From: WTJO01 sp965660165
Lineage (GTDB): Bacteria > Pseudomonadota > Alphaproteobacteria > Puniceispirillales > Puniceispirillaceae
Direction: 5' to 3'
Assembly (NCBI GenBank): GCA_965660165.1
Contig: CBFHYU010000036.1
Span: 1 to 20,328, forward strand
Length of the DNA stretch: 20,328 nt
Shown here piece by piece: positions 1 through 6,386 of the stretch. How positions within the stretch are numbered: position 1 is the stretch's first letter; every line of letters begins with the position of its first letter. Both the position numbers and the translations under genes were made by a program. The notes below the pieces were generated by a model. It saw nothing but the letters and a program-made list of their open reading frames with translations, had not been told where the DNA came from and searched no databases.

Positions 1-1
1 C

Positions 2-694
2 GGCAGACAGACATGCTTCAGCAATCCTATAATAGGTGCAATAGCACGGGTAATAATTGCGCTATTTATCTGCCTTACAATGCTGATACCAGCGCACGCA
101 GAAAACAATTCAGCGAATCAAACGGGCATGAGCGAGTTTGCTCAGGCAGTAAAAGCCATCAAAGATAAGCAATTTCAAGAAGGGTTGATACGATTTATCA
201 AGCTGGCAGAAGCAGGCGATCCAGAGGCACAATATAATGTGGCTGTGCTTCTTCAGTCAGGACGTGGTAGACCACAAAATTATAGTGATGCGCTGTTCTG
301 GGCGCGGCTGTCACAGCTTGGCGCCATTGAACAGGCAGAAGAGCTGGCAGAAGAAATTCAGGACAGGATGACAGAGGCGGATATTGAGGCCGTTCTGGTG
401 CGTGTAAAAACATGGCTGATTGACCGCGTGAATGACGGCTATCTTGAGACCATCACGCAATTAGCACGCTATCATCTGGAGCTTTTGCCTGAACAGGATT
501 ATGAGACAGCCTATATCTGGTACACACTTGCGACTGCCTTAAATATACCAGAGACCATAACGCTAAGAGATGAAGCAGAAGAAGAGCTAGCCCCCGAACA
601 AATTAGCGAGCTTCAAGCCCAGACTAACATATTATTTGACCGTATCGTTGCCGGCGAACCAATTATGGAAAGTGAGCAGACGAATGAAAATTAA
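2..694 (+). CDS. Secreted Sel1/TPR-like repeat protein, 5' end outside the window
   Basis: The first in-frame ATG is at 80, but the frame is open back to base 2 with no ATG, GTG or TTG. The codons before 80 encode a hydrophobic stretch (roughly ARVIIALFICLTMLIPAHA) ending in an AHA-type signal peptidase site. The true start is therefore left of the window and the protein is exported. After the signal peptide, a segment with the pattern LAEAGDPEAQYNVAVLLQ, then a short loop and DALFWARLSQLGA, fits one Sel1-like (TPR-related) helical repeat. A second, weaker helical pair (ARYHLELLPEQDYETAYIWYTLA) follows near the C-terminus. Sel1 proteins usually act as protein-protein adaptors, often in the periplasm; the partner here is unknown. 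The C-terminus overlaps the next gene by 11 nt, which suggests co-translation. Confidence 0.75.
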   Translation, partial: GRQTCFSNPIIGAIARVIIALFICLTMLIPAHAENNSANQTGMSEFAQAVKAIKDKQFQEGLIRFIKLAEAGDPEAQYNVAVLLQSGRGRPQNYSDALFWARLSQLGAIEQAEELAEEIQDRMTEADIEAVLVRVKTWLIDRVNDGYLETITQLARYHLELLPEQDYETAYIWYTLATALNIPETITLRDEAEEELAPEQISELQAQTNILFDRIVAGEPIMESEQTNEN

Positions 695-875
695 AGTGAG
701 ATGGCTAATTGATGGCGTCATGGAAGTAGACGCAACAGATGCACAGCAGGCAGAGCAACATGTATCTGAATTGCTTGGAGCGTTGGTTGACCAAGTGCCT
801 GAGCTAAAAACCTATTTCGGGGCGCAGGCAATTCAGGGGCAGGCAATGGATGATGAAGGTGGTGAAACGCACTAG
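684..875 (+). CDS. Small conserved-looking hypothetical protein (63 aa)
   Basis: I chose the ATG at 684 rather than the upstream in-frame start at 636. The sequence from 684 begins with a regular beta strand (MKIKVRWLIDGVMEVDA) followed by an acidic helix (DAQQAEQHVSELLGALVDQV). The 16 residues added by the 636 start would lie entirely inside the preceding gene. The start overlaps the end of the Sel1-like gene by 11 nt, so the two are probably translated together. The protein is acidic, has no signal peptide or membrane segment, and is probably cytoplasmic. I do not recognise a named family. The alternating hydrophobic strand-helix pattern supports a real folded product rather than a chance frame. 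Confidence 0.6.
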   Translation: MKIKVRWLIDGVMEVDATDAQQAEQHVSELLGALVDQVPELKTYFGAQAIQGQAMDDEGGETH

Positions 876-903
876 CATTTCTGCTGAATCTAGTCAGCTT
901 GGG

Positions 904-1077
904 TTAAAATCCGTTTAATAGTTCAGATATCGTCTTTTCAAGATCATCATTATCACGTTCGATATTTGCTATTTCTTGTCGTAATTCTTCAATGCGCTGT
1001 TTTCGCTGTTCCATAACATCCTTGATTTCCTCTAGGATACCAGAAAGGCGTTCACTTAAATCAACTTCTTCTGCCAT
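904..1077 (-). CDS. Small coiled-coil protein (57 aa), function unknown
   Basis: The product is almost entirely helical and charged. It has heptad-like spacing of Leu/Ile/Met (LSERLSGILEEIKDVM, then IEELRQEIANIERDNDDLEKTI), which indicates a coiled coil. I chose the ATG at 1077 over the in-frame ATG at 1089 because a GGAG ribosome-binding site sits seven bases before it on the minus strand. The upstream ATG would place that GGAG inside the coding sequence. The gene converges with the plus-strand gene ending at 875, and its start overlaps the possible membrane micro-ORF ending at 1056. No enzyme motif is visible. It could be a SlyX-like or structural adaptor peptide, but I cannot assign it. 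Confidence 0.5.
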   Translation of the reverse strand: MAEEVDLSERLSGILEEIKDVMEQRKQRIEELRQEIANIERDNDDLEKTISELLNGF

Positions 1078-1160
1078 GTCACGCTCCATCGACTAACATA
1101 ATAAATGGCAATGGCTGTGATGATAACAGCCATAAATCCTTTATTTGCATATGATAACAT
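1056..1160 (-). CDS. Possible 34-aa single-pass membrane peptide
   Basis: On the minus strand, the ATG at 1160 opens a 34-codon frame ending in TAA at 1056-1058. It encodes a short polar start, a hydrophobic segment (FMAVIITAIAIYYV) and a charged tail (SRW...WQKKLI). This is the layout of a single transmembrane helix with a positive cytoplasmic end. An internal ATG at 1133 is preceded by AAGGA, and GTG starts exist further upstream, so the start is uncertain. It overlaps the start of the coiled-coil gene by 22 nt, and the two could be coupled. It fills a gap that otherwise has no gene. At this length a chance frame is quite possible. Confidence 0.3.
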   Translation of the reverse strand: MLSYANKGFMAVIITAIAIYYVSRWSVTWQKKLI

Positions 1161-1244
1161 CTGCGCCACTTGTGACGTAAACACAATCACGTCATAATAA
1201 TGTGCAATTTTAAGACCAGTTTTTTGATTATCAGAAATTTATTT

Positions 1245-1718
1245 ATGATGAGACCAGTTCTGTTATCCGCTCACCGCCTATCCCATTGGCTTAGAGTGCC
1301 GCGACTATTCGCTATGGCTCTATGCTTGTGGTCAATAGCCAGCACAGCAGCAATATCACAGACTATCCCATGTCAGGTCAGGCTGGAATTTGAAACTACC
1401 AGCACAGGTCAACAGCTAGTTCATTATCGGTTATTTATGCAGATTACCAACACCAAACCACGCCCGATCACAGCTGTTTCAGTTGAATGGCTGAATGAAC
1501 AGAATGAGATAATTGGCAATAGCGACGCCGATTGTAGGCTGGATGACGCGGCGCTTGGACTATCTCAGACAGGGCAATGTAGCCGCAAAGTGCAGTCCAT
1601 AAATCAGCGCTGGATGGAAAAATTAGGCCAGATGATTTGGACAGAAATGGTAAATTCTGAATTATCAGCCTTCAGACGGATCAAATCTTGCAAGATACAG
1701 GGATACAGGTTTGAATAA
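1245..1718 (+). CDS. Exported hypothetical protein with four cysteines in the mature part
   Basis: The N-terminus from the ATG at 1245 has an Arg-rich n-region, a hydrophobic core (FAMALCLWSIASTAA) and a likely signal peptidase I site near AISQT, so the protein is exported. The frame extends to an ATG at 1200, and neither start has a convincing ribosome-binding site. I prefer 1245 because it gives a normal signal peptide length. The mature part is about 115 residues with four Cys (in IPC, ADC, GQC and KSC), which could form two disulfides in the periplasm. The middle looks like a beta-sandwich (HYRLFMQITNTKPRPITAVSVEWLN), resembling small extracytoplasmic domains. I do not recognise a family. 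A weak hairpin with a T-run overlaps its stop codon. Confidence 0.55.
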   Translation: MMRPVLLSAHRLSHWLRVPRLFAMALCLWSIASTAAISQTIPCQVRLEFETTSTGQQLVHYRLFMQITNTKPRPITAVSVEWLNEQNEIIGNSDADCRLDDAALGLSQTGQCSRKVQSINQRWMEKLGQMIWTEMVNSELSAFRRIKSCKIQGYRFE

Positions 1719-1738
1719 CTTCGCTAGTTATTGTTTTT
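1714..1738 (+). terminator. Weak hairpin plus T-run after the exported protein gene
   Basis: AATAACT at 1714-1720 pairs perfectly with AGTTATT at 1726-1732 across a 5-base loop, and GTTTTT follows. The shape is that of an intrinsic terminator and it overlaps the stop codon. The stem is 7 bp with only one G-C pair, so its strength is doubtful. Confidence 0.35.
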
Positions 1739-1765
1739 ATTGAATAATATTATGCGAAACCATTT

Positions 1766-1771
1766 TATAAT
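1766..1771 (+). promoter_or_regulatory. Candidate -10 box (TATAAT) just before the Gln/Pro-rich gene
   Basis: A perfect TATAAT lies ten bases before the ATG at 1782. If used, transcription would start around 1778 and the leader would be only a few bases long. No good -35 box sits at the usual distance: the nearest TTGAAT is at 1740-1745, with a 20-base spacer. The assignment rests on the -10 alone. Confidence 0.3.
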
Positions 1772-1781
1772 GAGATAGCGT

Positions 1782-2720
1782 ATGGATAATGATCTGATCA
1801 GACAGCAGATTGAAAGCGCAAAAAAATCATTTGTTTCAACAAAAACGAAACAAAATGAACAGCAACATGACGCGCAAATGTCGATGGCTAATGCAAAACA
1901 GTCAGGTACAGTTACCAATTTATCCAGAATTGAACAGCAAGCTCACATTATGGGGCGGCTGAAATCTTTGATGGATGAAGCCGCAACAACCCCAAGACAA
2001 GAACGCTTCAGCCATAAGCAAGAAGATGGGCGTGGGCAGCAGCGGGACTCTGCGCCATTTTGGGCTCAGAAACATAATGATATCCCCCCGTCAGAGCGTT
2101 TTGCAACCCAGCAACGCGAACAGGAGAGCAGAATGGCAGAGACACCCCCTTCAGACCCCATACAGACAGCCGCACCGTCTGATGAGCAACGCCAGATATC
2201 ACAGCCTACCCCCGCTCAGACAGCTGTGGCCTCTGTCAGCCCTAAGCCAGCTGCAGCAGAGCCTGTAGCGATGCCTGTTAAAGCTCCGTCTATAGCCCCA
2301 TCTGGCCAGCCTAAACCGTCACATGAAGATGCCTTATCTGCGATAAGAAGCGAGGTATTTAGCCATATGGAAAAAGCGCCTATCCCTGCGGAATTGCTTG
2401 AAAGAATTGAACAGATTGAACATCGCGCCAATCAACAACAACAAGATTTGACCGCCGTGCTAAAGTTAGTGCGCCAACTTACCGCTGCCCAAAAAGAACT
2501 TGAAGCAGGCAGACAGCAAAAACATAGCGGATTTTTGTCACGAATGCTGTTATCACTTCTGGCAATTATTGGAATTGTTTGTGTTGGTGCAGTTGGATGG
2601 CTTTATATTATGAATCCTAGCTGGATGTATTCCATTTTCACGCAAGTTATCAACACCATCTTTAGCCAGACAATCTATCTATTATCCATGATTTCTGGTC
2701 TGATTGGCCTTGAAATGTAA
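1782..2720 (+). CDS. Gln/Pro-rich protein with coiled coil and C-terminal membrane segments
   Basis: This 312-residue protein has three parts. Residues 1 to about 190 are hydrophilic, low-complexity and rich in Gln, Ala, Pro and Ser, and probably disordered. Residues about 195-245 form a predicted coiled coil (LLERIEQIEHRANQQQQDLTAVLKLVRQL). Residues about 252-312 contain one clear transmembrane helix (LLSLLAIIGIVCVGAVGWLY) and a second hydrophobic stretch (IYLLSMISGLIG). A long soluble N-terminal arm on a C-terminal membrane anchor suggests a tethering or scaffolding role at the inner membrane. I recognise no family. The FliL-like gene begins 2 nt after its stop, so the two are almost certainly co-expressed. 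Confidence 0.6.
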   Translation: MDNDLIRQQIESAKKSFVSTKTKQNEQQHDAQMSMANAKQSGTVTNLSRIEQQAHIMGRLKSLMDEAATTPRQERFSHKQEDGRGQQRDSAPFWAQKHNDIPPSERFATQQREQESRMAETPPSDPIQTAAPSDEQRQISQPTPAQTAVASVSPKPAAAEPVAMPVKAPSIAPSGQPKPSHEDALSAIRSEVFSHMEKAPIPAELLERIEQIEHRANQQQQDLTAVLKLVRQLTAAQKELEAGRQQKHSGFLSRMLLSLLAIIGIVCVGAVGWLYIMNPSWMYSIFTQVINTIFSQTIYLLSMISGLIGLEM

Positions 2721-2722
2721 CT

Positions 2723-3325
2723 GTGGCAGAAATAATGGCTGAAGCTGTAACACCCCCATCACTCATTGCAAAACTTGGCTTTGCGGCATTGCTTGGCACT
2801 GCGGTAAGTGCGGTGTTCGGCATGTTTTATGCGGGTTATGTCAATCTGGCTACGCCCGCATCACCGCAAAACCAATCCCTAGAGGATAGGCTGGCGGCAA
2901 CTGGCGTACTGGCAAAAAAAGAAGAAGCCCCTGAAATTGAGCCTGTATTGTCAGAAGAAGAACAGGCATTGATGCTGTTTAATAGACCAAAACATAGCTA
3001 TTATTTGTTTCCGATACCATTTATTTCAAATCTGAAAGATAGCAAAAAGCTGATTACCATCGAGCTGGCGGTTAGCATCTATGCGCCGCCCCTTTCAGGC
3101 GATAGCCTGTTAAGTGCCATGTTCCGCTTTGACCCTGCGATGCGCAATGTCATTCTTGCCCATCTGCTAACAAAACGTCCTGATGAGCTGGTTAGCCGTG
3201 AAGACAGGCAAAAGCTAGCAGAAGAATTAAAACAGAGGCTTAATGAGCTTATCTTAACAGGTCAGGAAGATGAAGATGCCGCAACAATATCAGACGTGCA
3301 TATTCAAAAATTGGTCGTTGGATAA
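2723..3325 (+). CDS. FliL-like single-pass membrane protein
   Basis: The product has a short N-terminus, one transmembrane helix (about residues 15-40), an acidic linker (about 50-80) and a C-terminal domain of about 115 residues. That domain follows the FliL pattern: a strand starting YYLFPIPFISNL, a strand KLITIELAVSIYAP, a segment FDPAMRNVILAHLL, a helix REDRQKLAEELKQRLNELI, and a last strand ISDVHIQKLVVG. FliL proteins bind the stator of the flagellar motor and have a stomatin-like fold; distant relatives also occur outside flagellar operons. The start is uncertain between GTG 2723 and ATG 2735, neither with a strong ribosome-binding site. It follows the coiled-coil membrane protein gene by 2 nt. 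No other flagellar gene is visible, so a motor role is only inferred. Confidence 0.6.
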   Translation: MAEIMAEAVTPPSLIAKLGFAALLGTAVSAVFGMFYAGYVNLATPASPQNQSLEDRLAATGVLAKKEEAPEIEPVLSEEEQALMLFNRPKHSYYLFPIPFISNLKDSKKLITIELAVSIYAPPLSGDSLLSAMFRFDPAMRNVILAHLLTKRPDELVSREDRQKLAEELKQRLNELILTGQEDEDAATISDVHIQKLVVG

Positions 3326-3327
3326 AA

Positions 3328-3729
3328 TTAGGCTTCTTCAAAATCAATCATAATTGATTCAAACGCCTGTCTTTCTGCATCAGTAAGCGATAACGCAGGA
3401 CGAACAAGCTGGGCAAAACCAGCCATCTGAGAGATGTCATGATCGCCATGCTGATGAAGCTCTGGTGCAAAAACCCATTTCATTTCAAGCCTGTTCTGAC
3501 GGGTAAATCTAAACTCTATATCAATGCCAAATGGAGCAAAGGCTTGTTTAAGCTGGCGCTGAATCTGCCCAAAATGAGGCAGTGTGATATGTCTTGGAAA
3601 TAACATTGTTTTGACAATAGGCTGTTCAGGCATATCCCTATCCGGCATTGCTGGCGCATCGTGCGCAAGCCCAAGATCAAGGGATAATTGGCCAGTTTTC
3701 TGGTCTGGAAGTGAGGCGGCTTGAGCCAT
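3328..3729 (-). CDS. Hypothetical protein (133 aa), converging on the FliL-like gene
   Basis: I chose the ATG at 3729. The frame runs upstream to a TTG at 3777, which is a less likely start. The N-terminal 40 residues look flexible (MAQAASLPDQ onward). The rest has a compact pattern: TLPHFGQIQRQLKQAFAPFGIDIEFRFTRQNRLEMKWVF, in which a helix is followed by two strands, then a His/Asp-rich loop (HQHGDHD) and a C-terminal helix ending in an acidic tail. There is no signal peptide or membrane helix, so it is probably cytoplasmic. I do not recognise a family. It ends only 2 nt from the stop of the convergent FliL-like gene. Confidence 0.5.
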   Translation of the reverse strand: MAQAASLPDQKTGQLSLDLGLAHDAPAMPDRDMPEQPIVKTMLFPRHITLPHFGQIQRQLKQAFAPFGIDIEFRFTRQNRLEMKWVFAPELHQHGDHDISQMAGFAQLVRPALSLTDAERQAFESIMIDFEEA

Positions 3730-3798
3730 AAGATGCCCACAATTCAGTCTGTCAAGGTTTTGACACAAGCCTATCAATATCTAGTAGCTCTGTCAATA

Positions 3799-3835
3799 AA
3801 ATGCCCCCATATACTGTGAGCTATAGGGGGCATTT
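3799..3835 (-). terminator. Rho-independent terminator downstream of gloB
   Basis: A perfect 10-bp inverted repeat (AAATGCCCCC at 3799-3808, GGGGGCATTT at 3826-3835) is extended by four A-T pairs after one bulged base, leaving an 8-base loop. Read on the minus strand, the G-rich arm is followed by TTTATT. This is the expected position and polarity to end the pxpA-gloB transcript, whose last stop is at 3867. Confidence 0.8.
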
Positions 3836-3866
3836 GTGGCAATCAATCAACCATATATGGCCGTGA

Positions 3867-4637
3867 TCAGAAATTATCTTTTCTGCGCCTTATCTCAGCA
3901 AACACCTGAGCGTCAGTGGCATCTTGCAGTCCGAGATGCGCCCTTATTGCGCCATCAGATGCTCTTAGGAACGGATTGGTTGCCAGCTCTTCAGACAGGA
4001 TAGAGGGTACAGTCGCCTGCCCCTCTTGCCGTTTTGATGCAATGTCGGCCGCCCTGTCTTTTAATGCCTGATTATCAGGGTCAACAGATAACGCAAATTC
4101 TGCATTAGCCAGCGTATATTCATGACTGGAATAGATGATTGTATCTGCTGGAAGCGCCATTAGTTTTGTCAGACTATGCCACATCATATCAAAATCGCCT
4201 TCAAAAACGCGGCCGCACCCGAGCGAGAATAGTGTATCCCCTGTAAAACATACCCCTTCTGAGGGAAGATAATAATTTAGCATATCCAGCGTATGACCTG
4301 GCGTATGGATAATATTGATCTGGGCGCCTGCAAATTCGATTACATCCCCGCCTGCAAGCGTTGTCATAATGGCCTCATGACCTGGATTTGTGCCATCTGG
4401 GCCATAAATATGTGCGCCTGTCTGCTCAGCAAGCGCGGTAACCCCTTCAGTATGATCGCCATGATGATGGGTAATAAAGATATGGGTCAACTGCCAGCCT
4501 TGTTCATCTAATGCTTGCTGATATTTGCCAGCATCCCCTGCATCAATCGCGGCAGTCTGATCTGTATCAGGATCGTGAATAAGTACACCGTAATTATCAC
4601 TGCCATATAAGAATTGATGATAGGCGAAACGAGGCAT
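3867..4637 (-). CDS. gloB: Hydroxyacylglutathione hydrolase (glyoxalase II)
   Basis: This cytoplasmic binuclear metal enzyme hydrolyses S-D-lactoylglutathione to D-lactate and glutathione, the second step of methylglyoxal detoxification. The metallo-beta-lactamase ligands are all visible: THHHGDH at residues 56-62, H115 in HTPGH, D134 in GDTLF, and H172 in YSSHEYT. The family-specific SLGCGRVFEG (138-147) and the C-terminal substrate-binding helices with ATNPFLR are also present, and 256 aa is the usual full length. One small deviation is Thr-Glu in place of the common Gly or Val-Gly after the motif (DHTEG). The start has a GGAG site seven bases upstream. It follows pxpA after a 25-nt gap on the same strand and is terminated by the hairpin at 3799-3835, so the two form an operon linked to glutathione and 5-oxoproline metabolism. 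Confidence 0.93.
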   Translation of the reverse strand: MPRFAYHQFLYGSDNYGVLIHDPDTDQTAAIDAGDAGKYQQALDEQGWQLTHIFITHHHGDHTEGVTALAEQTGAHIYGPDGTNPGHEAIMTTLAGGDVIEFAGAQINIIHTPGHTLDMLNYYLPSEGVCFTGDTLFSLGCGRVFEGDFDMMWHSLTKLMALPADTIIYSSHEYTLANAEFALSVDPDNQALKDRAADIASKRQEGQATVPSILSEELATNPFLRASDGAIRAHLGLQDATDAQVFAEIRRRKDNF

Positions 4638-4662
4638 TATAAAGCTCCTTCATAGAATTAGG

Positions 4663-5439
4663 TTATGGTGTTGAAAGCATATCTGGCAAACAGACAGGCT
4701 GCAAGCCTTCTGCCTCAAGCCCCTCTTTGATAAAAGTTGCAATCTCAACCGCATGTGGCCCGTCACCATGCACACAGACAGATTCTGCCTGAACCGCTAA
4801 TGTTGAGCCATCAATACAGCGAATAATATGATCGCAAAATATTTCAAGACATTGCGTTAGAGACTCTGTTTTATCCTCTATCATCGCATCTGGGCGCGAG
4901 CGAGGCACAAGCTGGCCATCTGGCATATAGGCTCTATCTGCAAATACCTCACCTGCCACCGCAAGCCCTGCCGCCTCGCCTGCTTTATATAATTCACTTA
5001 ACACAGGCGCGAGCAGGATGATGTTGCTATCTACTGCTTTTGTGCCTCTGACAATCGCATCTGCAAGGGCTCTATCTGCGCATGCCATATTATTGATAGC
5101 GCCATGCGGCTTAATATGCGTGACAGCTATGCCAGATAATTGGCCAACCGCAAGTGTCGCGCCAAGCTGATAGGCGATTAGCCGTTCAACCTCGCTATCG
5201 CTTAGATGGATAGGCCGCCGCCCAAACCCATGTAAATCATAAAATCCAGGATGCGCCCCAACAGATACATTATTGGCTTTGGCCTGTGTCATGACACTGC
5301 CCATAATATTATAGTCACCAGCATGAAACCCGCAGGCAATATTGGCTGTATTGACAATGCCTAGCAACCCATCATCATGTCCCATCTGCCAGTCGCCAAA
5401 CCCTTCGGCCATATCAGCATTCAGATTAAATCTTGTCAT
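4663..5439 (-). CDS. pxpA: 5-oxoprolinase (ATP-hydrolysing) subunit PxpA, LamB/YcsF family
   Basis: PxpA works with PxpB and PxpC to open 5-oxoproline (pyroglutamate) to glutamate at the cost of ATP, removing a damage product of glutamine and glutathione turnover. The sequence begins with the family signature NLNADMAEGFGDW, where Asn and Asp are the conserved N-terminal residues. It contains ANIACGFHAGD, VGAHPGFYD, GRRP, the THIKPHGAINN segment and a C-terminal VCVHGDGPHA. At 258 aa it is full length. The ATG at 5439 is preceded by AAGG. It is transcribed divergently from pxpB-pxpC across a 131-nt spacer, unlike the more common single pxp operon, and is followed by gloB. Confidence 0.93.
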   Translation of the reverse strand: MTRFNLNADMAEGFGDWQMGHDDGLLGIVNTANIACGFHAGDYNIMGSVMTQAKANNVSVGAHPGFYDLHGFGRRPIHLSDSEVERLIAYQLGATLAVGQLSGIAVTHIKPHGAINNMACADRALADAIVRGTKAVDSNIILLAPVLSELYKAGEAAGLAVAGEVFADRAYMPDGQLVPRSRPDAMIEDKTESLTQCLEIFCDHIIRCIDGSTLAVQAESVCVHGDGPHAVEIATFIKEGLEAEGLQPVCLPDMLSTP

Positions 5440-5476
5440 TTTACCTTGTCACTAACCTGTTAAATCGCCACAGTAA

Positions 5477-5497
5477 GTTATGTATGATTAGCATAAC
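5477..5497. promoter_or_regulatory. Candidate operator: inverted repeat in the pxpA / pxpBC divergent spacer
   Basis: GTTATG at 5477-5482 and CATAAC at 5492-5497 are perfect inverted arms with centres about 1.5 helical turns apart. They lie in the only space from which both pxpA and pxpBC can be transcribed. This is the size and symmetry of a site for a dimeric regulator. No regulator gene is present in the window, so the binding protein is unknown. Confidence 0.35.
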
Positions 5498-5570
5498 CAG
5501 AACTGATATCTGAATACCAGCAATTTTGCCTGCACCACGTCTTTAACCAGCCCGATCCAAAATATTATTT

Positions 5571-6386
5571 ATGTCCAACAAGAACTCTGACGCTGTGTCC
5601 TCTGAATTACCTACCCCTATCTGGCATCCGTGCGGCGATACAGGGCTGTTGCTTGATCTGGGCGGCTATAAGCCTGCCTATCATGATATTTTATGTGCGA
5701 TTGAAGATAAATCAGTGCTGACTATCCTAGCACGCAAGCTAGCATCAGAAATAAATCACAGACGAAATGCAGGCGTGATAACAGGCATTACAGATATTGT
5801 GCCAGGACTGGCAAGCTTGCTGATACATTATGATCCGCTTACCATCACAGCAAGCCAGCTAAAATCTGTGCTATATCCATTATTGATGATGAGCGAGGCA
5901 GGCACGAGCCAGCCAACCAAATTATGGCATTTGCCCGTCTGTTATGACGCAGAATATGCCCCTGATCTGGCAGAAATTTCAGACCAGCTTTCACTAAGCC
6001 CGCAACAGATTATCGAGCTTCATCAATCTGTGATACATGAGGTGGCAATTATGGGATTTTTACCAGGTCTTGGCTATATGACAGGCCTGCCTGCACCGCT
6101 GTATCTGCCGCGCCGTTCAAACCCAAGAACAGATGTGGCGCAAGGCTCAGTCGGGATAGCGATGGATCAGACCGTGATCTATCCGCTTGATAGTCCAGGT
6201 GGCTGGAACCTGATAGGCCGCATGCCCTATATGCTATTTGATCCAGCTCAAGACCAGCCCATTTGGCTATCAGCAGGGGATAGGGTTGCATTTTCAGCGA
6301 TTTCGCCAGATCAGTTTGACCAGCATTATCAGCTATCAAAATCAGGCAAACGCCCCTCTTTTGAGATCATGGAGGCAGCAGAATAA
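5571..6386 (+). CDS. pxpB: 5-oxoprolinase subunit PxpB (KipI family)
   Basis: PxpB is the KipI-type subunit of the PxpABC 5-oxoprolinase. With PxpC it forms a cyclophilin-like pair related to the two domains of urea carboxylase and allophanate hydrolase. Motifs seen are: an N-terminal GDTGLLLDLG; the GITDIVPGLASLLIHYDP segment typical of the family; GFLPGLGYMTGLP at residues 162-174; PRRSNPRTDVAQGSVGIA; and YPLDSPGGWNLIGR near the end. The length of 271 aa is slightly above usual because of about 15 extra N-terminal residues. No clear ribosome-binding site precedes the ATG at 5571, and I saw no better in-frame start. Its stop overlaps the pxpC start by one base (TAATG), indicating translational coupling. 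Confidence 0.92.
   Translation: MSNKNSDAVSSELPTPIWHPCGDTGLLLDLGGYKPAYHDILCAIEDKSVLTILARKLASEINHRRNAGVITGITDIVPGLASLLIHYDPLTITASQLKSVLYPLLMMSEAGTSQPTKLWHLPVCYDAEYAPDLAEISDQLSLSPQQIIELHQSVIHEVAIMGFLPGLGYMTGLPAPLYLPRRSNPRTDVAQGSVGIAMDQTVIYPLDSPGGWNLIGRMPYMLFDPAQDQPIWLSAGDRVAFSAISPDQFDQHYQLSKSGKRPSFEIMEAAE

Noticed and set aside
883..898. GCTGA / TCAGC hairpin between the two convergent small genes as a terminator
   Set aside because: The stem is only 5 bp and no T-run follows on either strand.
3730..3777. A TTG start at 3777 for the hypothetical protein ending at 3328
   Set aside because: TTG is a rare start and the ATG at 3729 gives a sensible product; the choice stays uncertain because neither has a strong ribosome-binding site.
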